From assembly GCA_016183615.1 (NCBI GenBank), contig JACPEG010000006.1, forward strand, positions 1 to 42,000: DNA of 42,000 bases, written 5' to 3'. Every line of letters begins with the position of its first letter. The first letter of the stretch is position 1. The DNA comes from Betaproteobacteria bacterium. GTDB lineage: Bacteria > Pseudomonadota > Gammaproteobacteria > Burkholderiales > UBA6910. Below, in pieces: positions 33,536 to 38,960 of this stretch. A model generated the notes under the pieces. That model saw nothing but the letters and a program-made list of their open reading frames with translations, did no database searches and had not been told where the DNA came from. The position numbers and the translations under genes were made by a program.

Positions 33536-33856
33536 ATGGGAATTTTTGGTGACCTAAAAAGACTGCGCCGGTTCGAGCAGTGTTACCTTCCGCAGCTCAC
33601 CTCCCTGGAAGACTTCGACATGGTCTGGGAAATCGGTTACCACCAGGAGCAGGGGACTCCGCTCACCCTGAAACAGCTCCTGCTCCTGAATATCGCTCCC
33701 GGCGCCACGCTGCAGCGCCGCTTGCGCCGACTGCTCGCCCTGGGCGTTATCCGCAAGCATTCTTCGACCGACGACCGCAGATCCCGGGTCCTCACCGTGT
33801 CCCCGCGCACGGAACAGGTGTTCGAGAGGTATGCGCGGCTGCTGGCCCGGCTCTGA
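33536..33856 (+). CDS. MarR-like winged-helix transcriptional regulator
   Basis: 106 aa. The sequence LTLKQLLLLNIAPGATLQRR, LRRLLALGVIRKHSS and TDDRRSRVLTVSPRTEQVFE follows the MarR recognition helix and the wing with its D-x-R motif. The protein has only about 25 residues before the DNA-binding part, so it is shorter than MarR proteins (about 140 aa) and may lack part of the dimerisation helices. Start: ATG 33536 is preceded by weak SD (GGAAG-type). A dyad at 33463-33492 in its upstream region could be an operator. The next gene lies 42 bases downstream. The regulated target is unknown. Confidence 0.75.
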   Translation: MGIFGDLKRLRRFEQCYLPQLTSLEDFDMVWEIGYHQEQGTPLTLKQLLLLNIAPGATLQRRLRRLLALGVIRKHSSTDDRRSRVLTVSPRTEQVFERYARLLARL

Positions 33857-33898
33857 CGGAATCGCCGCCCCCGATAACCTGGAATCGCTTCCCCGTCC

Positions 33899-34171
33899 AT
33901 GAAAGACGACGTCCGCTTCCGGTTGTCGGCGGCAACAGACGAGCCGTCGCTCAAGTCGATCGTGAAGGCGCTCTGCGAACCCCACGGCCAGGTTGTCAAC
34001 ATTCAGCTGTTCCTCGACCCGCAGCCGGGCCAGCAGGAATCCCTTTGCATTGTGGAGATGGGCTCGGTGGAGGAACAGATCGCGGCACACCTTGCCCTGG
34101 GCACACCCCAATTCGGCAACTGCTGCATCGTGTTCGCCTTTACCCCCGCCTTCCACAGCGGCCGGTCGTAG
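33899..34171 (+). CDS. Hypothetical protein, possible RRM-like small fold
   Basis: 90 aa, not recognised. The predicted order beta-alpha-beta-beta-alpha-beta (VRFRLSAA; EPSLKSIVKALCEPHG; VVNIQLFLD; SLCIVEMGS; SVEEQIAAHLALG; NCCIVFAFTP) recalls an RRM or ferredoxin-like fold, but RNP motifs are not obvious. It starts with ATG 33899, 42 bases after the MarR-like gene, and could be co-transcribed. Its last two codons and TAG stop lie in the first copy of the repeat array that begins at 34168, so the C-terminus (about HSGRS) may have been altered by the repeat. Confidence 0.55.
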   Translation: MKDDVRFRLSAATDEPSLKSIVKALCEPHGQVVNIQLFLDPQPGQQESLCIVEMGSVEEQIAAHLALGTPQFGNCCIVFAFTPAFHSGRS

Positions 34172-34439
34172 GAGCGAATTTATTCGCGACCCTTGTCGGG
34201 GATGAATCCCCTCCTACGACCCCACGATTCGCCGGTTGCCCGGTGGGAGCGAATTTATTCGCGACCCTTGTCGGGGATGAATCCCCTCCTACGACCCCAC
34301 GATTCGCCGGTCCCGGTAGGAGCGAATTTATTCGCGACCCTTGTCGGGGATGAATCCCTTCCTACGACCCCACGATTCGCCGGTTGCCCGGTAGGAGCGA
34401 ATTTATTCGCGACCCTTGTCGGGGATGAATCCCCTCCTG
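34168..34439. repeat. Four tandem copies of a 75-bp palindromic repeat
   Basis: Units start at 34168, 34243, 34316 and 34391 (periods 75, 73, 75). Each reads GTAGGAGCGAATTTATTCGC, then GACCCTTGTC, GGGGATGAATCCCC, CTCCTAC and GACCCCACGATTCGCCGG; copy 2 has GTGGGAG and copy 4 is truncated. Two perfect hairpins (GCGAAT/ATTCGC and GGGGAT/ATCCCC) sit in an outer GTAGGAG/CTCCTAC stem. The gap 34172-34547 holds only this array. Confidence 0.9.
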
Positions 34440-34547
34440 CCAATCTTCTCCTCCGCGCCCCCCCCGGCTCCATGAAAACGCACCGGCTATTACCAGGGGC
34501 CGGCGTTTCGCCTAGAATTCGCGCTTTCCCGTTGAGACGGAGCAAGC

Positions 34548-35147
34548 ATGGCAGGACACCATTTCCACGTTCACGGCGCCCACGACCACGAGGTGGAGCA
34601 CCAGGCGCACCATGAGGCCGGTCACAAGACCCACCACGGTCCGGGCCTTGCGCAGCAGGTCGCCATTTTCACCGCCATCCTGTCCACCATCGGCGCCATC
34701 GTGAGCTTCCAGACCGCCTCCACCCAGAACCAGGCAATGCTTTCCAAGAACGAGGCGGTGCTGAAAAAGACCGAAGCATCTGACCAGTGGAACTACTACC
34801 AGGCCAAGAGCACAAAGGGCAATCTCGCGGAGCTGGCGTCGCGGCTCGCCACTTCGCCGGACAAGGTCGAGTTCTACAAGAAGGAGGTGGAGCGCTACAA
34901 CCTGGAGAAGAAAGACATCCAGAAGGCGGCGGAATCCCTGGAAGCGAAGGCCAAAGACGCCAACGAGAAAAGCGAGAGGCTGCTCCACCCCCATCACAAC
35001 CTGGAACTGGCGATGATGTTCATCCAGATCGCCATCTCCCTCGCCTCCATCACCGTGCTCACCCGCAAGCGCTGGCTGTTTGCAATTGCCGCGTCGGGCG
35101 CGGTGGGCGGCCTCACGTTCTGGGGCCTGGCCTTTTTTAGCCACTGA
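34548..35147 (+). CDS. DUF4337 membrane protein with His-rich N-terminus
   Basis: 199 aa. The first 30 residues hold 12 histidines (MAGHHFHVHGAHDHEVEHQA and beyond), probably metal-binding. One membrane segment follows (about 36-56: QQVAIFTAILSTIGAIVSFQ), then a long charged coiled-coil-like helix (about 60-145, EAVLKKTEASDQWNYYQAKS, KKEVERYNLEKKDIQKAAES), and two C-terminal segments (about 155-172 and 177-197). This is the DUF4337 architecture; function unknown. Start is ATG 34548. The gene is flanked on both sides by the same family of palindromic repeats (34168-34439 and 35174-35309). Confidence 0.85.
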   Translation: MAGHHFHVHGAHDHEVEHQAHHEAGHKTHHGPGLAQQVAIFTAILSTIGAIVSFQTASTQNQAMLSKNEAVLKKTEASDQWNYYQAKSTKGNLAELASRLATSPDKVEFYKKEVERYNLEKKDIQKAAESLEAKAKDANEKSERLLHPHHNLELAMMFIQIAISLASITVLTRKRWLFAIAASGAVGGLTFWGLAFFSH

Positions 35148-35173
35148 TGCCGGCGAATCCACGTCCCCGCCCT

Positions 35174-35309
35174 GTAGGAGCGAATTTATTCGCGACCTGC
35201 CGCGTGGGCGATTACCGGTCGGGGATGAATCCCCTCCTACCCTTGGGCGCAGGGGCGAATTCATTCGCGCGAATTGGCGCGAGAATGGCCGAATGAATTC
35301 GGCCCTACC
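35174..35309. repeat. Second cluster of GTAGGAGCGAATT repeats
   Basis: A diverged unit begins at 35174 (GTAGGAGCGAATTTATTCGC) with GGGGATGAATCCCC at 35221-35234 and CTCCTAC at 35234-35240. It is followed by a related AGGGGCGAATTCATTCGCGC (35251-35270) and the perfect hairpin GGCCGAAT/ATTCGGCC (about 35287-35304). They fill the gap between the DUF4337 and PAP2 genes. Confidence 0.85.
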
Positions 35310-35321
35310 TGCAGGAAGCTC

Positions 35322-36020
35322 ATGAAGGCCATCCTCTACGACTGGGGCGGCCTCAATGTCTGGCTGTTTCACCTGGTCAACGACGTCCGGAATCCGGTTT
35401 GGGACCCGGTCATGCTGTTCGGAACGGCCATCGGCAGCCACTCGCTTTTCCCTTTCTACCTTTCGGCCCTGGTGCTGGTGGGCCTCGTTACGGTGGTCAG
35501 AACCCGGACCCGGTGCCCCGCCGAACTGGATGCCGTCGCGCTGCGCTGGATGACGGTGATCGCGGTTTTCGCCGTCGGCTACCTGGTTTCCGGCTGGCTC
35601 ATCGGCGCGCTCAAGGCCGGACTCAACTTGCCGCGCCCGCCGGCGGCGCTGCCGCCCGGAAGCGTGCAGATCCTCGGGGAAGCGGAATACCGTCACAGCT
35701 TCCCCAGCGGCCACGCCGCCTTCGCCATGATGGTGGTCGCCTCCGCCTGGCCGGTTTTCAATCGGCCCTGGAAGATCGTGGGGATTGTCTTTGTGGCCTG
35801 GGTCGGCACGTCCAGGCTCGCCGTGGGAGCCCATTTTCCCGCCGACGTGGCGGGGGGGTACCTGCTAAGCCTTCTGATCGCCACCGGCCTTCACCAGGGG
35901 TTCGGGCGGCTTGCCGACCGGCTATCCATGCCCCCTGGGAACAACCCGATGCCTCCACCCAAAGAAGAATCGCGCTCTTCCGCCCCCTCCCCCTCGGATT
36001 CCGAACCCGGACCCCGCTGA
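35322..36020 (+). CDS. PAP2 superfamily membrane phosphatase
   Basis: 232 aa with about five membrane segments. The three phosphatase motifs are complete: K98-X6-R105-P (KAGLNLPRP), PSGH at 128-131 (SFPSGHAA), and S164-R165-X5-H171-XXX-D175 (SRLAVGAHFPADV). Active sites face the periplasm in relatives such as PgpB, UppP-like BacA-unrelated phosphatases and lipid A 1-phosphatases. The substrate (undecaprenyl diphosphate, phosphatidylglycerol phosphate or lipid A) is not determined. ATG 35322 has AGGA at 6 bases; an open ATG at 35274 lies in repeat sequence. The last 30 residues are Pro/Ser-rich, hydrophilic and poorly conserved. Confidence 0.9.
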   Translation: MKAILYDWGGLNVWLFHLVNDVRNPVWDPVMLFGTAIGSHSLFPFYLSALVLVGLVTVVRTRTRCPAELDAVALRWMTVIAVFAVGYLVSGWLIGALKAGLNLPRPPAALPPGSVQILGEAEYRHSFPSGHAAFAMMVVASAWPVFNRPWKIVGIVFVAWVGTSRLAVGAHFPADVAGGYLLSLLIATGLHQGFGRLADRLSMPPGNNPMPPPKEESRSSAPSPSDSEPGPR

Positions 36021-36079
36021 AGGATTCCCCACCAAGCGGCGGCGCCGAGGTCCCCTGCCCCCGTCCGCAAACTCAAAAC

Positions 36080-36126
36080 CTGACAAAATGTCAGATTTGA
36101 TCTTTTTGCGGTGCAGCGTCTAGACT
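36080..36126 (+). promoter_or_regulatory. luxR promoter with a 15-bp dyad upstream of the -35
   Basis: Perfect dyad CTGACAAAATGTCAG (36080-36094) is followed after 2 bases by TTGATC (36097-36102), an 18-base spacer and TAGACT (36121-36126). The dyad centre is about 45 bases before the predicted start, where activators of class II promoters bind. It shares the CTG/CAG ends of the lux box at 37256 but with 9 instead of 10 inner bases. Confidence 0.45.
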
Positions 36127-36216
36127 AAGGCAAAAGTCGAACCGATTGTCGCGAGAGGATTTGCATCCCAGGGAGCCCGATGTTCGGGGGGTGCGGACCG
36201 CTGAGGGAGTCTTTCC

Positions 36217-36945
36217 ATGACCGGCCTCGACATGCTCGAAGCGCTTCTGCGGTGCCAGACCGTCGAAGAGCTCTACGACTCCACCTCCAGGCTCGTCAAA
36301 AGCCTGGGCTACGAGCACTTCATCTACGGCGTCCAGGTCAACGTTTCCCTGACCCGCCCCTACCAGTTTGTCCTCAGCGGCTATCCCAAGGAATGGCGCA
36401 GCCACTATGTCGAGCAGGGCTACCAGGGCATCGATCCCACGGTGGAGCATTGCATCCGCGACCGGCGGGTCATTCCCATCCTCTGGGACCGCAAGACGTT
36501 CGGCACCCGCAAGGCGGCGAAAATGCTGGGCGAGGCCAAGGAATGCGGACTGGCGAGCGGCGTCAGCCTCGCCGTGCATGGCGGCCGCGGCGAAGCGGCG
36601 ATGCTGAGCCTCGCCACGTCGCGGGGCTCCCGCGATGCCCGGCAGGACGTGGTCGCAAAGCTTGGCGAGGCCCAACTGCTGGCCTGCTATCTTCACGAAG
36701 CCGTGCAGCGCGTCGTTTTATCCAAGGAGGCGCTTCCGCTGGCGAAGGTCGCGCTCACCGCGCGGGAGCAGGAGTGCCTGCTGTGGGCCGCGGAAGGCAA
36801 GACCACCTGGGAAATCTCCAACATCCTCCACACCTCCGAGCGCACCGTCGTGTTTCATCTTCAGAACGCCTCCCGCAAGATGGGGGTGTCGAATCGCCGC
36901 CACGCGGTGGTGCGCGCCCTCTCCCTCGGCCTGGTCAGGCCGTAG
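36217..36945 (+). CDS. LuxR-type quorum-sensing regulator (AHL-binding)
   Basis: 242 aa. The N-terminal autoinducer-binding domain (about 1-165) keeps the residues that contact acyl-homoserine lactone in TraR/LuxR: W60, Y64, D73, P74 and W90 (YPKEWRSHYVEQ, GIDPTVEHC, ILWDRKTF). The C-terminal GerE/HTH domain (about 178-240) reads LTAREQECLLWAAEGKTTWE, ISNILHTSERTVVFHLQNAS, RKMGVSNRRHAV. The start, ATG 36217, has GGGAG at 8 bases. luxI follows 393 bases downstream on the same strand, so this is a cognate pair rather than a solo. The stop TAG and preceding two codons are encoded in the first repeat copy of the downstream array. Confidence 0.95.
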   Translation: MTGLDMLEALLRCQTVEELYDSTSRLVKSLGYEHFIYGVQVNVSLTRPYQFVLSGYPKEWRSHYVEQGYQGIDPTVEHCIRDRRVIPILWDRKTFGTRKAAKMLGEAKECGLASGVSLAVHGGRGEAAMLSLATSRGSRDARQDVVAKLGEAQLLACYLHEAVQRVVLSKEALPLAKVALTAREQECLLWAAEGKTTWEISNILHTSERTVVFHLQNASRKMGVSNRRHAVVRALSLGLVRP

Positions 36946-37137
36946 GTTGGGCATTTATGCCCAACATTCCCGGCGCCGCCTGATCGTTGGGCTTCGCAGG
37001 CCGTAGGTTGGGCATTTATGCCCAACATTCCGGCGCCGCCTGGTCGTTGGGCTTCGCAGGCCGTAGGTTGGGCATTTATGCCCAACATTCCCGGTGCCGC
37101 CTGATCGTTGGGCTTCGCAGGGCGAAGCCCAACCTAC
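36936..37137. repeat. Three tandem 61-bp palindromic repeats after luxR
   Basis: Copies start at 36936, 36997 and 37057 (periods 61 and 60): CAGGCCGTAGGTTGGGCATT, TATGCCCAACATTC, CCGGCGCCGCCTGATCGTTG, GGCTTCG. Each has the hairpin TTGGGCAT-TT-ATGCCCAA. The array ends in an 11-bp hairpin TTGGGCTTCGC/GCGAAGCCCAA (37108-37132) and CCTAC. The remaining gap to luxI (37138-37338) has only the lux box and leader. Confidence 0.9.
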
Positions 37138-37255
37138 GCGCCCTGCCGAAGCCCAAGCTACAGGCTGGGGCCCCATGTCGCGTCCGCAGCCCGCCCTCCC
37201 GCAATGGGGCGGAATGCCTGCGACTCAATGAGTTGCACCGCTTTTTCGCGCCCCG

Positions 37256-37275
37256 ACCTGTAACTTCTTACAGCT
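37256..37275 (+). promoter_or_regulatory. lux box upstream of luxI
   Basis: ACCTGTAACTTCTTACAGCT: inner arms CTGTAA and TTACAG are a perfect inverted repeat around CTTC, and 15 of 20 positions match the Vibrio lux box consensus. It ends 63 bases before the luxI ATG. A good -10 was not found; TTACAG could double as a -35, as in the lux operon. This is the expected LuxR-AHL site for autoinduction. Confidence 0.7.
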
Positions 37276-37338
37276 AGTCGCCCGTCGTTCGCCGTTGTCT
37301 CATTACTCCGTCATCAACCCGTGACGGAGGGCGAGACA

Positions 37339-37953
37339 ATGGCGAACATCCTGGTAGCACGCAGAGGTGATAGAGGCCTGGATCAGAATGCCGTGGCCGG
37401 CATGTTCCGGCTGCGGCACGCGGTATTTCACGACCGGCTGGGCTGGGAGGTGGCCAGCGACAACGGCATGGAACATGACCGGTTCGACGAGTGCAACCCG
37501 GTCTATGTGCTGGTCAAGGGGGACGATGGCGACATCGTCGCCTGTTGGCGTCTGCTGCCCACCACCGGGCCGTACATGCTGAAGGACATTTTCCCCCAGT
37601 TGCTGCACGGCCAGCCGGCGCCGGAGCAGCCCGACGTGTGGGAGCTGAGCCGGTTTGCGGTCAATACCGACAAGGCGGACAGCTCCGGATTCGGCCTGAG
37701 CGAAACCCCGCTGCGCATGATCCAGACCGCGGTGCGCTTCGCGCAGCATAACGGCATCCGCCGCTACGTGTCGGTCACCAGCGTCGCCATCGAGCGCATG
37801 TTCCGCAAGCTGGGCGTCAGCGTGACCCGGCTCGGCGAGCCGATCAAGATCGGCAGGGTGTCGACGGTGGCCTGCACGCTCGAGATCGACGCCACCACCG
37901 AGTTCGCGCTGTTCGGAACGCTCCCGGAGCACGCGCCGAAGGAAGCGGCATGA
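37339..37953 (+). CDS. Acyl-homoserine-lactone synthase (LuxI family)
   Basis: Makes an N-acyl-homoserine lactone from S-adenosylmethionine and acyl-ACP (or acyl-CoA). 204 aa. All invariant LuxI residues are present: R26, F30, W36, D47, D50, R71, F85, E102 and R105, within MFRLRHAVFHDRLGWEV, MEHDRFDECNPVYVLV, CWRLLPTTGPYMLKDIFPQL and DVWELSRFAV. Acyl-chain length cannot be inferred. ATG 37339 has GGAGG at 8 bases; a start at 37321 is open but lacks an SD. Preceded by a lux box and coupled to the next gene by an ATGA overlap. Confidence 0.96.
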   Translation: MANILVARRGDRGLDQNAVAGMFRLRHAVFHDRLGWEVASDNGMEHDRFDECNPVYVLVKGDDGDIVACWRLLPTTGPYMLKDIFPQLLHGQPAPEQPDVWELSRFAVNTDKADSSGFGLSETPLRMIQTAVRFAQHNGIRRYVSVTSVAIERMFRKLGVSVTRLGEPIKIGRVSTVACTLEIDATTEFALFGTLPEHAPKEAA

Positions 37954-38390
37954 AGCTGCTCCTGCTGGGCGGCGGCCCCGGGACGCGTCGGGCGCTCAAG
38001 GACCTGATCGGCCCTGCCGGACATGAACTGGAATGGCGGCGGGGGCCGGAGGACTGGAACCGGCACCTTGAGGGTTACGACCTGCTCATTGTTGACAGTG
38101 CATTGGGGGATTGCGCGCTCACGGCGCGCCTCATGGACGCGGTGCAGGCGGCGCGGGCGCGGCGGCCCGATCTGCCCGTGCTGGCCGTGACCTCGTTGAG
38201 CGACGCGATGGCGTCGGGGCACCCCCACGGACGCGCCCCGACGGGCTGCGGTGTGACCCGATCCGCGGACGGGGTGTGGCAGGTGCGCTGCCGGCTCAAG
38301 GAACTGGCCTGGCACGAAACCGTCGCCGTGCTGCGCGACGCCGTCGACCGGCAGCCCACCGAGCCGGTCACGTTCGAGTACCAGGGATAG
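37950..38390 (+). CDS. Receiver-like protein coupled to luxI, function unknown
   Basis: 146 aa, not assigned to a family. The pattern MKLLLLGGGPGTRRALKDLI, GYDLLIVDSALGDCALTARL, LPVLAVTSLSDAM recalls a response-regulator receiver: beta-1, a phosphoacceptor-like aspartate in LIVDSA, and T/S in AVTS. The acidic pair expected after beta-1 is absent (LLLLGGGPG), and no conserved lysine is evident in the last third (RLKELAWHETVAVLRDAVDR is a helix). It therefore looks like a degenerate receiver or other flavodoxin-like alpha/beta fold. Its ATG overlaps the luxI stop (ATGA), implying coupled translation in one operon. Composition matches neighbours. Confidence 0.7.
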   Translation: MKLLLLGGGPGTRRALKDLIGPAGHELEWRRGPEDWNRHLEGYDLLIVDSALGDCALTARLMDAVQAARARRPDLPVLAVTSLSDAMASGHPHGRAPTGCGVTRSADGVWQVRCRLKELAWHETVAVLRDAVDRQPTEPVTFEYQG

Positions 38391-38392
38391 GC

Positions 38393-38398
38393 TATATT
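38393..38398 (+). promoter_or_regulatory. Possible -10 box before the chemosensory genes
   Basis: TATATT (5/6) directly after the stop of the receiver-like gene and 47 bases before the first cheW. No -35 of quality was found, so transcription may also continue from luxI. Confidence 0.3.
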
Positions 38399-38444
38399 AA
38401 CCAATAGAGTTGCTCCGCTCCTCGTCAACAAGAAACGGCGAACA

Positions 38445-38960
38445 ATGATCGGGCCTGCAGCTGCATCTCCGGAAAAATCCCCCGCCCCCGGCGGGGGGCA
38501 TACTGACGTCCTCGTGGCGCTGACCCTCGACGATCAGCGCTATGCACTGCATCTTTCCGCCGTGGAACGGGTGGTCCGTATGGTGGAGATCATCCCCCTG
38601 CCCAAGGCCCCGGACATCGTGAGCGGGGTGGTCAACGTGCAGGGGCGTGTGGTCCCCGTCTTCAATATCCGCAGGCGGTTCCGGCTGCCCGAGCGCGAAC
38701 CGGCGGTGACCGACCAGCTCATCATCGCGCGCACCGCCGCCCGTCCCGTGGCCCTCGTCGCCGATACCGTCACGGGCGTCGTCGAGTGCCGCCCGCAAGA
38801 CATCGCCGCGGCGGAGACCATTCTCCACGGCATGGAATACGTCGAAGGGGTGCTGAAGCTCCCCGACGGAATGATCCTGATCCACGACCTCGACACCTTC
38901 CTTTCTCTCGCCGAACAGGAGGCCCTGGACCAGGTCCTGCGCGAGGGCGATCCGGCGTGA
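38445..38960 (+). CDS. CheW-like scaffold protein (first copy)
   Basis: 171 aa, cytoplasmic adaptor between receptor and CheA. A 20-residue Pro/Ala N-terminal tail is followed by a CheW domain (about 20-160): LVALTLDDQRYALHLSAVER, VEIIPLPKAPDIVSGVVNVQ, GRVVPVFNIRRRF, LIIARTAARPVALVADTVTG, and GMEYVEGVLKLPDGMILIHD, LDTFLSL. The conserved 'G-x-x-N-x-x-G' and 'V-x-x-D-x-V-x-x-V' patterns are present. GTGA overlap (38957-38960) couples it to cheR. In Wsp order this is the WspB-like position. Confidence 0.93.
   Translation: MIGPAAASPEKSPAPGGGHTDVLVALTLDDQRYALHLSAVERVVRMVEIIPLPKAPDIVSGVVNVQGRVVPVFNIRRRFRLPEREPAVTDQLIIARTAARPVALVADTVTGVVECRPQDIAAAETILHGMEYVEGVLKLPDGMILIHDLDTFLSLAEQEALDQVLREGDPA

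Noticed and set aside
34168..34439. CRISPR array
   Set aside because: Spacing is regular, but the whole 75-bp unit is repeated; there are no unique spacers, and no cas gene is nearby. It is a REP-type tandem array. The same is true for 36936-37137.
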